From Luzula sylvatica (Eukaryota; Streptophyta; Magnoliopsida; Poales; Juncaceae): a DNA stretch of 64,000 nucleotides. Position numbers and translations under genes: made by a program. The DNA lies in NCBI GenBank assembly GCA_946800325.1, contig OX326959.1, positions 1,942,501-2,006,500 on the forward strand, read 5' to 3'. This document shows positions 1-12,027 of the stretch, piece by piece (the first letter of the stretch is position 1; each line of letters opens with the position of its first letter). The notes beneath the pieces were generated by a model. It did not search any database. It was not told where the DNA came from and worked only from the letters and a program-made list of their open reading frames with translations.

Positions 1-124
1 CACCAAATTTCACAAACACTAAGCAAGTTTGTTTTTCGATTCAAAACAAGATTTTAATGCTTTGAGGAGTTCAAATAACGTGTTTTTAGATCATTTGTAT
101 CGTATATTTTACTACATAACTTTT
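1..124 (+). repeat. Reference monomer (phase used for all other coordinates)
   Basis: I set the monomer start at 'cacc'; this phase is arbitrary. In consensus order the monomer reads: the 'cacc...ttcac' block (1-13), 'aaacactaag' (14-23), 'c/aaagtttgtttttcg' (24-38), 'attcaaaacaagatttt' (39-55), 'aacgctttgaggagttc' (56-72), 'aaataacgtgttttta' (73-88), 'gatcatttgtatcgtatc' (89-106) and 'ttttactacataactttt' (107-124). It has four CpGs, at 37, 58, 79 and 101, one GATC at 89 and one TCGA at 36. This first copy carries two class variants: 'taatgc' in place of 'taacgc', and 'cgtata' in place of 'cgtatc'. Since 124 is not a multiple of three, no reading frame persists across monomers. Confidence 0.95.
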
Positions 125-372
125 CACCAAGTTTCATAAACACTAAGCAAGTTTGTTTTTCGATTCAAAACAAGATTTGAACGCTTTGAGGAGTTCAAAT
201 AACGTGTTTTTAGATCATTTGTATCGTATCTTTTACTACATAACTTTTCACCAAATTTCACAAACACTAAGAAAGTTTGTTTTTCGATTCAAAACAATAT
301 TTTAAAGCTTTGAGGGGTTCAAATAACGTGTTTTTAGATCATTTGTATGGTATGTTTTAGTACATAACTTTT

Positions 373-1468
373 CACCAAATTTCACAGACACTAAGCAAGT
401 TTGTTCTTCGATTCAAAACAAGATTTTAACGCTTTCAAGAGTTCAAATAACTTGTTTTTAGATCATTTGTATCGTATCTTTTACTACATAACTTTTCACC
501 AAATTTCACAAACACTAAGCAAGTTTGTTCTTCGATTCAAAACAAGATTTTAACGCTTTCAAGAGTTCAAATAACGTGTTTTTAGATCATTTGTATCATA
601 TCTTTTACTACATAACTTTTCACCAAATTTCACAAACACTAAGAAAGTTTGTTTTTCGATTCAAAACAAGTTTTTAACGCTTTGAGGAGTTCAAATAACG
701 TGTTTTTAGATCATTTGTATCGTATCTTTTACTACATAACTTTTCACCAAATTTCACACACACTAAGAAAGTTTGTTTTTCGATTCAAAACAAGATTTTA
801 ACGCTTTCAAGAGTTCAAATAACGTGTTTTTACATCATTTGTATCGTATCTTTTACTACATAACTTTTCACCAAATTTCACAAACACTAAGCAAGTTTGT
901 TTTTCGATTCAAAACAAGATTTTAACGCTTTGAGGAGTTCAAATAACGTGTTTTTAGATCATTTGTATCGTATCTTTTACTACATAACTTTCCACCAAAT
1001 TTCACAAACACTAAGAAAGTTTGATTTTCGATTCAAAACAAAATTTTAACGCTTTCAAGAGTTCAAATAACGTGTTTTTACATCATTTGTATCGTATCTT
1101 TTACTACATAACTTTTCACCAAATTTCACAAACACTAAGCAAGTTTGTTTTTCGATTCAAAACAAGATTTTAACGCTTTGAGGAGTTCAAATAACGTGTT
1201 TTTAGATCATTTGTATCGTATCTTTTACTACATAACTTTTCACCAAATTTCACACACACTAAGAAAGTTTGTTTTTCGATTCAAAACAAGATTTTAACGC
1301 TTTCAAGAGTTCAAATAACGTGTTTTTACATCATTTGTATCGTATCTTTTACTACATAACTTTTCACCAAATTTCACAAACACTAAGCAAGTTTGTTCTT
1401 CGATTCAAAACAAGATTTTAACGCTTTCAAGAGTTCAAATAACGTGTTTTTAGATCATTTGTATCGTA
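373..1468. repeat. Segmental duplicate, copy 1 of a 28-monomer-offset pair
   Basis: Monomers from 373 match those from 3844 in order. The series is the 'cagacac...aacttg' monomer, the 'catatc' monomer, the rare 'caagttttt' monomer, 'cacacac/tacatc', then the one ending 'actttcc' followed by 'gtttgattttcg'. The offset is 3,471 bp, which is 28 x 124 less the 1-bp deletion lying between the copies. The match fails at about 1468, where this copy has 'cgtatg' and the other has 'catatc'. The order and the rare 'caagttttt' variant make common descent by copying the best explanation. Confidence 0.85.
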
Positions 1469-1612
1469 TGTTTTACTACATAACTTTTCACCAAGTTTCA
1501 TAAACACTAAGCAAGTTTGTTTTTCGATTCAAAACAAGATTTGAACGCTTTGAGGAGTTCAAATAACGTGTTTTTAGATCATTTGTATCGTATCTTTTAC
1601 TACATAACTTTT

Positions 1613-3285
1613 CACCAAATTTCACACACACTAAGAAAGTTTGTTTTTCGATTCAAAACAAGATTTTAACGCTTTGAGGAGTTCAAATAACGTGTTTTTA
1701 GATCATTTGTATCGTATGTTTTACTACATAACTTTTCACCAAATTTCACAAACACTAAGCAAGTTTGTTTTTCGATTCAAAACAAGATTTTAATGCTTTG
1801 AGGAGTTCAAATGACGTGTTTTTAGATCATTTGTATCGTATATTTTACTACATAACTTTTCACCAAGTTTCATAAACACTAAGCAAGTTTGTTTTTCGAT
1901 TCAAAACAAGATTTGAACGCTTTGAGGAGTTCAAATAACGTGTTTTTAGATCATTTGTATCGTATCTTTTACTACATAACTTTTCACCAAATTTCACAAA
2001 CACTAAGAAAGTTTGTTTTTCGATTCAAAACAATATTTTAAAGCTTTGAGGAGTTCAAATAACGTGTTTTTAGATCATTTGTATGGTATATTTTAGTACA
2101 TAACTTTTCACCAAATTTCACAGACACTAAGCAAGTTTGTTCTTCGATTCAAAACAAGATTTTAACGCTTTCAAGAGTTCAAATAACGTGTTTTTAGATC
2201 ATTTGTATCGTATCTTTTACTACATAACTTTTCACCAAATTTCACAAACACTAAGCAAGTTTGTTCTTCGATTCAAAACAAGATTTTAACGCTTTCAAGA
2301 GTTCAAATAATGTGTTTTTAGATCATTTGTATCGTATCTTTTACTACATAACTTTTCACCAAATTTCACAAACACTAAGCAAGTTTGTTCTCGATTCAAA
2401 ACAAGATTTTAACGCTTTGAAGAGTTCAAATAACTTGTTTTTAGATCATTTGTATCGTATCTTTTACTACATAACTTTTCACCAAATTTCACAAACACTA
2501 AGCAAGTTTGTTCTTCGATTCAAAACAAGATTTTAACGCTTTCAAGAGTTCAAATAACGTGTTTTTAGATCATTTGTATCATATCTTTTACTACATAACT
2601 TTTCACCAAATTTCACAAACACTAAGAAAGTTTGTTTTTCGATTCAAAACAAGATTTTAACGCTTTGAGGAGTTCAAATAACGTGTTTTTAGATCATTTG
2701 TATCGTATCTTTTACTACATAACTTTTCACCAAATTTCACACACACTAAGAAAGTTTGTTTTTCGATTCAAAACAAGATTTTAACGCTTTCAAGAGTTCA
2801 AATAACGTGTTTTTACATCATTTGTATCGTATCTTTTACTACATAACTTTTCACCAAATTTCACAAACACTAAGCAAGTTTGTTTTTCGATTCAAAACAA
2901 GATTTTAACGCTTTGAGGAGTTCAAATAACGTGTTTTTAGATCATTTGTATCGTATCTTTTACTACATAACTTTCCACCAAATTTCACAAACACTAAGAA
3001 AGTTTGAGTTTCGATTCAAAACAAAATTTTAACGCTTTCAAGAGTTCAAATAACGTGTTTTTACATCATTTGTATCGTATCTTTTACTACATAACTTTTC
3101 ACCAAATTTCACAAACACTAAGCAAGTTTGTTTTTCGATTCAAAACAAGATTTTAACGCTTTGAGGAGTTCAAATAACGTGTTTTTAGATCATTTGTATC
3201 GTATCTTTTACTACATAACTTTTCACCAAATTTCACACACACTAAGAAAGTTTGTTTTTCGATTCAAAACAAGATTTTAACGCTT
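1613..3285. repeat. Segmental duplicate, copy 1 of a 42-monomer-offset pair
   Basis: Monomers from 1613 to about 3285 recur from 6820 to about 8493. Shared landmarks in order are: the 'cgtatg' monomer, 'taatgc/cgtata', 'caagtttcataaac' with 'gatttgaacg', 'caatattttaa' with 'ggtata', 'cagacac', 'aataatgtg', 'gaagag...aacttg', 'catatc', and the 'actttcc' plus altered 'gtttg' pair. The offset is 5,207 bp before and 5,208 bp after the 1-bp deletion, that is 42 monomers. This copy alone has the deletion and 'gtttgagtttcg' (near 3004-3012). Confidence 0.85.
2357..2479. repeat. Length-variant monomer, 123 bp (1-bp deletion)
   Basis: This is the only short monomer I found. The usual 'gttcttcgatt' reads 'gttctcgatt' around 2387-2396, so one t of the 'ctt' is missing. 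The duplicate at 7564 has the full sequence, so the loss occurred in this copy or is a sequencing error. The deletion makes the monomer 123 bp, a multiple of three, which is why the longest open frame in the window (2261-2536) spans exactly this place. Confidence 0.93.
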
Positions 3286-3471
3286 TGAAGAGTTCAAATA
3301 ACGTGTTTTTAGATCATTTGTATCGTATCTTTTACTACATAACTTTTCACCAAATTTCACAAACACTAAGAAAGTTTGTTTTTCGATTCAAAACAAGATT
3401 TGAACGCTTTGAGGAGTTCAAATAACGTGTTTTTAGATCATTTGTATCGTATCTTTTACTACATAACTTTT

Positions 3472-3843
3472 CACCAAATTTCACAAACACTAAGAAAGTT
3501 TGTTTTTCGATTCAAAACAAGATTTTAAAGCTTTGAGGAGTTCAAATAATGTGTTTTTAGATCATTTGTATGGTATATTTTAGTACAAAACTTTTCACCA
3601 AATTTCACAGACACTAAGAAAGTTTGTTCTTCAATTCAAAACAAGATTTTAACGCTCTGAGGAGTTCAAATAACGTGTTTTTAGATCATTTGTATCGTAT
3701 CTTTTACTACATAACTTTTCACCAAAATTCACACACACTAAGAAAGTTTCTTTTTCGATTCAAAACAAGATTTTAACGCTCTGAGGAGTTCAAATAACGT
3801 GTTTTTAGATCATTTGTATGGTATATTTTAGTACATAACTTTT
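3472..3843. repeat. Three-monomer diverged cassette ('aaagc' / 'tcaattc' / 'aaaattcac')
   Basis: Three consecutive divergent monomers start at 3472, 3596 and 3720. The first has 'ttttaaagc', 'aataatgtg' and 'ggtatattttag'. The second has 'cagacac', 'ttcttcaattc' and 'cgctctgagg'. The third has 'caccaaaattcacacac', 'gtttcttttt' and 'cgctctgagg'. The same trio in the same order starts at 5704, 26660, 29140 and 61647, and a degraded relative sits at the right edge (63755-64000). The three behave as a linked block. Confidence 0.9.
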
Positions 3844-4939
3844 CACCAAATTTCACAGACACTAAGCAAGTTTGTTCTTCGATTCAAAACAAGATTTTAA
3901 CGCTTTCAAGAGTTCAAATAACTTGTTTTTAGATCATTTGTATCGTATCTTTTACTACATAACTTTTCACCAAATTTCACAAACACTAAGCAAGTTTGTT
4001 CTTCGATTCAAAACAAGATTTTAACGCTTTCAAGAGTTCAAATAACGTGTTTTTAGATCATTTGTATCATATCTTTTACTACATAACTTTTCACCAAATT
4101 TCACAAACACTAAGAAAGTTTGTTTTTCGATTCAAAACAAGTTTTTAACGCTTTGAGGAGTTCAAATAACGTGTTTTTAGATCATTTGTATCGTATCTTT
4201 TACTACATAACTTTTCACCAAATTTCACACACACTAAGAAAGTTTGTTTTTCGATTCAAAACAAGATTTTAACGCTTTCAAGAGTTCAAATAACGTGTTT
4301 TTACATCATTTGTATCGTATCTTTTACTACATAACTTTTCACCAAATTTCACAAACACTAAGCAAGTTTGTTTTTCGATTCAAAACAAGATTTTAACGCT
4401 TTGAGGAGTTCAAATAACGTGTTTTTAGATCATTTGTATCGTATCTTTTACTACATAACTTTCCACCAAATTTCACAAACACTAAGAAAGTTTGATTTTC
4501 GATTCAAAACAAAATTTTAACGCTTTCAAGAGTTCAAATAACGTGTTTTTACATCATTTGTATCGTATCTTTTACTACATAACTTTTCACCAAATTTCAC
4601 AAACACTAAGCAAGTTTGTTTTTCGATTCAAAACAAGATTTTAACGCTTTGAGGAGTTCAAATAACGTGTTTTTAGATCATTTGTATCGTATCTTTTACT
4701 ACATAACTTTTCACCAAATTTCACACACACTAAGAAAGTTTGTTTTTCGATTCAAAACAAGATTTTAACGCTTTCAAGAGTTCAAATAACGTGTTTTTAC
4801 ATCATTTGTATCGTATCTTTTACTACATAACTTTTCACCAAATTTCACAAACACTAAGCAAGTTTGTTCTTCGATTCAAAACAAGATTTTAACGCTTTCA
4901 AGAGTTCAAATAACGTGTTTTTAGATCATTTGTATCATA
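3844..4939. repeat. Segmental duplicate, copy 2 of the 28-monomer-offset pair
   Basis: This is the partner of 373-1468, with the same monomer order including the rare 'caagttttt' monomer (near 4138-4147). Beyond about 4939 this copy continues into a 'catatc' monomer and then the 'tttttagattc' cassette at 4960, so the two loci have different right flanks. Confidence 0.85.
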
Positions 4940-5207
4940 TCTTTTACTACATAACTTTTCACCAAATTTCACAAACACTAAGAAAGTTTGTTTTTAGATT
5001 CAAAACTAGATTTTAACGCTTTGAGGAGTTCAAATAACATGTTTTTAGATCATTTGTATCGTATCTTTTACTACATAACTTTTCACCAAATTTCACAAAC
5101 ACTAAGAAAGTTTGTTTTTCGATTCAAAACAAGATTTTGACGCTTTGAGGAGTTCAAATAACGTGTTTTTAGATCATTTGTATCGTATCTTTTACTACAT
5201 AACTTTT

Positions 5208-8200
5208 CACCAAATTTCACAAACACTAAGAAAATTTGTTTTTCGATTCAAAACAAGATTTTAACGCTTTGAGGAGATCAAATAACCTGTTTTTAGATTA
5301 TTTGTATCGTATCTTTTACTACATAACTTTTCACCAAATTTCACAAACACTAAGAAAGTTTGTTTTTAGATTCAAAACTAGATTTTAACGCTTTGAGGAG
5401 TTCAAATAACATGTTTTTAGATCATTTGTATCGTATCTTTTACTACATAACTTTTCACCAAATTTCACAAACACTAAGAAAGTTTGTTTTTCGATTCAAA
5501 ACAAGATTTTGACGCTTTGAGGAGTTCAAATAACGTGTTTTTAGATCATTTGTATCGTATCTTTTACTACATAACTTTTCACCAAATTTCACAAACACTA
5601 AGAAAGTTTGTTTTTCGATTCAAAACAAGATTTGAACGCTTTGAGGAGTTCAAATAACGTGTTTTTAGATCATTTGTATCGTATCTTTTACTACATAACT
5701 TTTCACCAAATTTCACAAACACTAAGAAAGTTTGTTTTTCGATTCAAAACAAGATTTTAAAGCTTTGAGGAGTTCAAATAATGTGTTTTTAGATCATTTG
5801 TATGGTATATTTTAGTACAAAACTTTTCACCAAATTTCACAGACACTAAGAAAGTTTGTTCTTCAATTCAAAACAAGATTTTAACGCTCTGAGGAGTTCA
5901 AATAACGTGTTTTTAGATCATTTGTATCGTATCTTTTACTACATAACTTTTCACCAAAATTCACACACACTAAGAAAGTTTCTTTTTCGATTCAAAACAA
6001 GATTTTAACGCTCTGAGGAGTTCAAATAACGTGTTTTTAGATCATTTGTATGGTATATTTTAGTACATAACTTTTCACCAAATTTCACAAACACTAAGAA
6101 AGTTTGATTTTCGATTCAAAACAAGATTTTAAAGCTTTGAGGAGTTCAAATAACGTGTTTTTAGATCATTTGTATCGTATCTTTTACTACATAACTTTTC
6201 ACCAAATTTCCCAAACACTAAGAAAGTTTGTTTTTCGATTCAAAACAAGATTTTAACGCTTTGAGGAGTTCAAATAACGTGTTTTTAGATCATTTGTATC
6301 GTATCTTTTACTACATAACTTTTCACCAAATTTCACACACACTAAGAAAGTTTGTTTTTCGATTCAAAACAAGATTTTAATGCTTTGAGGAGTTCAAATA
6401 ACGTGTTTTCAGATCATTTGTATCGTATCTTTTACTACATAACTTTTCACCAAATTTCACACACACTAAGAAAGTTTGTTTTTCGATTCAAAACAAGATT
6501 TTAACTCTTTGAAGTGTTCAAATAACGTGTTTTTAGATCATTTGTATCGTATCTTTTACTACATAACTTTTCACCAAATTTCACAAACACTAAGCAAGTT
6601 TGTTCTTCGATTCAAAACAAGATTTTAACGCTTTCAAGAGTTCAAATAACGTGTTTTTAGATCATTTGTATCGTATCTTTTACTACATAACTTTTCACCA
6701 AATTTCACAAACACTAAGCAAGTTTGTTTTTCGATTCAAAACAAGATTTTAACGCTTTGAGGAGTACAAATAACGTGTTTTTAGATCATTTGTATCGTAT
6801 CTTTTACTACATAACTTTTCACCAAATTTCACACACACTAAGAAAGTTTGTTTTTCGATTCAAAACAAGATTTTAACGCTTTGAGGAGTTCAAATAACGT
6901 GTTTTTAGATCATTTGTATCGTATGTTTTACTACATAACTTTTCACCAAATTTCACAAACACTAAGCAAGTTTGTTTTTCGATTCAAAACAAGATTTTAA
7001 TGCTTTGAGGAGTTCAAATAACGTGTTTTTAGATCATTTGTATCGTATATTTTACTACATAACTTTTCACCAAGTTTCATAAACACTAAGCAAGTTTGTT
7101 TTTCGATTCAAAACAAGATTTGAACGCTTTGAGGAGTTCAAATAACGTGTTTTTAGATCATTTGTATCGTATCTTTTACTACATAACTTTTCACCAAATT
7201 TCACAGACACTAAGAAAGTTTGTTTTTCGATTCAAAACAATATTTTAAAGATTTGAGGAGTTCAAATAACGTGTTTTTAGATCATTTGTATGGTATATTT
7301 TAGTACATAACTTTTCACCAAATTTCACAGACACTAAGCAAGTTTGTTCTTCGATTCAAAACAAGATTTTAACGCTTTCAAGAGTTCAAATAACGTGTTT
7401 TTAGATCATTTGTATCGTATCTTTTACTACATAACTTTTCACCAAATTTCACAAACACTAAGCAAGTTTGTTCTTCGATTCAAAACAAGATTTTAACGCT
7501 TTCAAGAGTTCAAATAATGTGTTTTTAGATCATTTGTATCGTATCTTTTACTACATAACTTTTCACCAAATTTCACAAACACTAAGCAAGTTTGTTCTTC
7601 GATTCAAAACAAGATTTTAACGCTTTGAAGAGTTCAAATAACTTGTTTTTAGATCATTTGTATCGTATCTTTTACTACATAACTTTTCACCAAATTTCAC
7701 AAACACTAAGCAAGTTTGTTCTTCGATTCAAAACAAGATTTTAACGCTTTCAAGAGTTCAAATAACGTGTTTTTAGATCATTTGTATCATATCTTTTACT
7801 ACATAACTTTTCACCAAATTTCACAAACACTAAGAAAGTTTGTTTTTCGATTCAAAACAAGATTTTAACGCTTTGAGGAGTTCAAATAACGTGTTTTTAG
7901 ATCATTTGTATCGTATCTTTTACTACATAACTTTTCACCAAATTTCACACACACTAAGAAAGTTTGTTTTTCGATTCAAAACAAGATTTTAACGCTTTCA
8001 AGAGTTCAAATAACGTGTTTTTACATCATTTGTATCGTATCTTTTACTACATAACTTTTCACCAAATTTCACAAACACTAAGCAAGTTTGTTTTTCGATT
8101 CAAAACAAGATTTTAACGCTTTGAGGAGTTCAAATAACGTGTTTTTAGATCATTTGTATCGTATCTTTTACTACATAACTTTCCACCAAATTTCACAAAC

Positions 8201-10160
8201 ACTAAGAAAGTTTGATTTTCGATTCAAAACAAAATTTTAACGCTTTCAAGAGTTCAAATAACGTGTTTTTACATCATTTGTATCGTATCTTTTACTACAT
8301 AACTTTTCACCAAATTTCACAAACACTAAGCAAGTTTGTTTTTCGATTCAAAACAAGATTTTAACGCTTTGAGGAGTTCAAATAACGTGTTTTTAGATCA
8401 TTTGTATCGTATCTTTTACTACATAACTTTTCACCAAATTTCACACACACTAAGAAAGTTTGTTTTTCGATTCAAAACAAGATTTTAACGCTTTCAAGAG
8501 TTCAAATAACGTGTTTTTACATCATTTGTATCGTATCTTTTACTACATAACTTTTCACCAAATTTCACAAACACTAAGCAAGTTTGTTCTTCGATTCAAA
8601 ACAAGATTTTAACGCTTTCAAGAGTTCAAATAACGTGTTTTTAGATCATTTGTATCATATCTTTTACTACATAACTTTTCACCAAATTTCACAAACACTA
8701 AGAAAGTTTGTTTTTCGATTCAAAACAAGATTTTAACGCTTTGAGGAGTTCAAATAACGTGTTTTTAGATCATTTGTATCGTATCTTTTACTACATAACT
8801 TTTCACCAAATTTCACACACACTAAGAAAGTTTGTTTTTCGATTCAAAACAAGATTTTAACGCTTTCAAGAGTTCAAATAACGTGTTTTTACATCATTTG
8901 TATCGTATCTTTTACTACATAACTTTTCACCAAATTTCACAAACACTAAGCAAGTTTGTTTTTCGATTCAAAACAAGATTTTAACGCTTTGAGGAGTTCA
9001 AATAACGTGTTTTTAGATCATTTGTATCGTATGTTTTACTACATAACTTTTCACCAAATTTCACAAACAGTAAGAAAGTTTGTTTTTCGATTCAAAACAA
9101 GATTTTAACGCTTTGAGGAGATCAAATAACCTGTTTTTAGATTATTTGTATCGTATCTTTTACTACATAACTTTTCACCAAATTTCACAAACACTAAGAA
9201 AGTTTGTTTTTAGATTCAAAACTAGATTTTAACGCTTTGAGGAGTTCAAATAACATGTTTTTAGATCATTTGTATCGTATCTTTTACTACATAACTTTTC
9301 ACCAAATTTCACAAACACTAAGAAAGTTTGTTTTTCGATTCAAAACAAGATTTTGACGCTTTGAGGAGTTCAAATAACGTGTTTTTAGATCATTTGTATC
9401 GTATCTTTTACTACATAACTTTTCACCAAATTTCACAAACACTAAGAAAGTTTGTTTTTCGATTCAAAACAAGATTTGAACGCTTTGAGGAGTTCAAATA
9501 ACGTGTTTTTAGATCATTTGTATCGTATCTTTTACTACATAACTTTTCACCAAATTTCACCCACACTAAGAAAGTTTGCTTTTCGATTCAAAACAAGATT
9601 TTAACGCTTTCAAGAGTTCAAATAACGTGATTTTAGATCATTTGTATCATATCTTTTACTACATAACTTTTCACCAAATTTCACAAACACTAAGAAAGTT
9701 TGTTTTTCGATTCAAAACAAGATTTTAACGCTTTGAGGAGTTCAAATAACGTGTTTTTAGATCATTTGTATCGTATCTTTTACTACATAACTTTTCACCA
9801 AATTTCACACACACTAAGAAAGTTTGTTTTTCGATTCAAAACAAGATTTTAACGCTTTCAAGAGTTCAAATAACGTGTTTTTACATCATTTGTATCGTAT
9901 CTTTTACTACATAACTTTTCACCAAATTTCACAAACACTAAGCAAGTTTGTTTTTCGATTCAAAACACGATTTTAACGCTTTGAGGAGTTCAAATAACGT
10001 GTTTTTAGATCATTTGTATCGTATCTTTTACTACATAACTTTTCACCAAATTTCACACACACTAAGAAAGTTTGTTTTTCGATTCAAAACAAGATTTTAA
10101 CGCTTTGAGGAGTTCAAATAACGTGTTTTTAGATCATTTGTATCGTATGTTTTACTACAT
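5208..10160. repeat. Long segmental duplicate, copy 1 (partner 28644-33596)
   Basis: About 4.95 kb of monomer order is shared with 28644-33596 at a constant offset of 23,436 bp (189 monomers). Landmarks include 'gagatc/acctg/gattat' (5208), 'tttttagattc/actag/aacatg' (5332), the diverged trio (5704-6075), 'gtttgattttcg' with 'aaagc' (6076), 'tttcccaaac' (6200), 'taatgc' with 'ttttcag' (6324), 'cataaac' (7068), 'aataatgtg' (7440), 'actttcc' (about 8183) and 'aaacagtaag' (9065). A few monomers inside are of different class in the two copies (for example 7192 against 30628), which points to later local exchange. The 9052-10160 part is also the start of the 24-monomer HOR. Confidence 0.85.
6820..8493. 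repeat. Segmental duplicate, copy 2 of the 42-monomer-offset pair
   Basis: This is the partner of 1613-3285. It has the full-length version of the deleted monomer, and 'gtttgattttcg' where copy 1 reads 'gtttgagtttcg'. At 7252 it reads 'aaagatttg' where relatives read 'aaagctttg', a private substitution. Confidence 0.85.
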
Positions 10161-12027
10161 AACTTTTCACCAAATTTCACACACACTAAGAAAGTTTGTT
10201 TTTCGATTCAAAACAAGATTTTAACGCTTTCAAGAGTTCAAATAACGTGTTTTTACATCATTTGTATCGTATCTTTTACTACATAACTTTTCACCAAATT
10301 TCACAAACACTAAGCAAGTTTGTTTTTCGATTCAAAACACGATTTTAACGCTTTGAGGAGTTCAAATAACGTGTTTTTAGATCATTTGTATCGTATCTTT
10401 TACTACATAACTTTTCACCAAATTTCACAAACACGAAGCAAGTTTGTTCTTCGATTCAAAACGAGATTTTAACGCTTTCAAGAGTTCAAATAACGTGTTT
10501 TCAGATCATTTGTATCGTATCTTTTACTACATAACTTTTCACCAAATTTCACACACACTAAGAAAGTTTGTTTTTCGATTCAAAACAAGATTTTAACGCT
10601 TTGAGGAGTTCAAATAACGTGTTTTCAGATCATTTGTATAGTATCTTTTACTACATAACTTTTCACCAAATTTCACACACACTAAGAAAGTTTGTTTTTC
10701 GATTCAAAACAAGATTTTAACTCTTTGAAGAGTTCAAATAACGTGTTTTTAGATCATTTGTATCCTATCTTTTACTACATAACTTTTCACCAAATTTCAC
10801 AAACACTAAGCAAGTTTGTTCTTCGATTCAAAACAAGATTTTAACGCTTTCAAGAGTTCAAATAACGTGTTTTTAGATCATTTGTATCGTATCTTTTACT
10901 ACATAACTTTTCACCAAATTTCACAAACACTAAGCAAGTTTGTTTTTCGATTCAAAACAAGATTTTAACGCTTTGAGGAGTTCAAATAACGTGTTTTTAG
11001 ATCATTTGTATCGTATCTTTTACTACATAACTTTTCACCAAATTTCACACACACTAAGAAAGTTTGTTTTTCGATTCAAAACAAGATTTTAACGCTTTGA
11101 AGAGTTCAAATAACGTGTTTTTAGATCATTTGTATCGTATCTTTTACTACATAACTTTACACCAAATTTCACAAACACTAAGAAAGTTTGTTTTTTGATT
11201 CAAAACAAGATTTTATCGCTTTGAGGAGTTCAAATAACGTGTTTTTAGATCATTTGTATCGTATCTTTTACTACATAACTTTTCACCAAATTTTACAAAC
11301 ACTAAGAAAGTTTGTTTTTCGATTCAAAACAAGATTTTAACGCTTTGAGGACTTCAAATAACGTGTTTTTAGATCATTTGTATGGTATATTTTAGTACAT
11401 AACTTTTCACCAAATTTCACAGACACTAAGCAAGTTTGTTCTTCGATTCAAAACAAGATTTTAACGCTTTCAAGAGTTCAAATAACGTGTTTTTAGATCA
11501 TTTGTATCGTATCTTTTACTACATAACTTTTCACCAAATTTCACAAACACTAAGCAAGTTTGTTCTTCGATTCAAAACAAGATTTTAACGCTTTCAAGAG
11601 TTCAAATAACGTGTTTTTACATCATTTGTATCGTATCTTTTACTACATAACTTTTCACCAAATTTCACAAACACTAAGCAAGTTTGTTTTTCGATTCAAA
11701 ACAAGATTTTATCGCTTTGAGGAGTTCAAATAACGTGTTTTTAGATCATTTGTATCGTATCTTTTACTACATAACTTTTCACCAAATTTTACAAACACTA
11801 AGAAAGTTTGTTTTTCGATTCAAAACAAGATTTTAACGCTTTCAAGAGTTCAAATAACGTGTTTTTACATCATTTGTATCGTATCTTTTACTACATAGCT
11901 TTTCACCAAATTTCACAAACACTAAGCAAGTTTGTTTTTCGATTCAAAACAAGATTTTAACGCTTTGAGGAGTTCAAATAACGTGTTTTTAGATCATTTG
12001 TATCGTATCTTTTACTACATAACTTTT
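9052..12027. repeat. 24-monomer higher-order repeat (2,976 bp), copy 1
   Basis: First full unit of the cleanest HOR in the window. It starts with the 'aaacagtaag' monomer (9065) and contains 24 monomers in fixed order. Private markers are 'tttgctttt' with 'gtgatttt' (9548 monomer), 'aaacacgatt' (twice), 'cacgaagc' with 'aaacgagat' (10416 monomer), 'gtatagtatc', 'gtatcctatc', 'ctttacacc', 'ttttttgatt' with 'ttatcgc', 'ttttacaaac' (twice), 'gaggactt' and 'acatagctt' (near 11895). Each recurs exactly 2,976 bp later. Upstream, the 8928 monomer fits apart from one base ('cgtatg' for 'cgtatc') and the 8804 monomer does not, so the array begins around 8930-9050. Confidence 0.95.

Noticed and set aside
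35..51. CENP-B box
   Set aside because: 'ttcgattca' fits the first half of the nTTCGnnnnAnnCGGGn pattern, but the CGGG half is absent (the sequence reads 'acaa'), so it is not a CENP-B box.
2261..2536. Open reading frame of 91 codons starting at TTG
   Set aside because: It is satellite sequence read through a 1-bp deletion. It has no ATG start, promoter or known domain, and the repeated peptide is the monomer translated twice. Not annotated as a gene.
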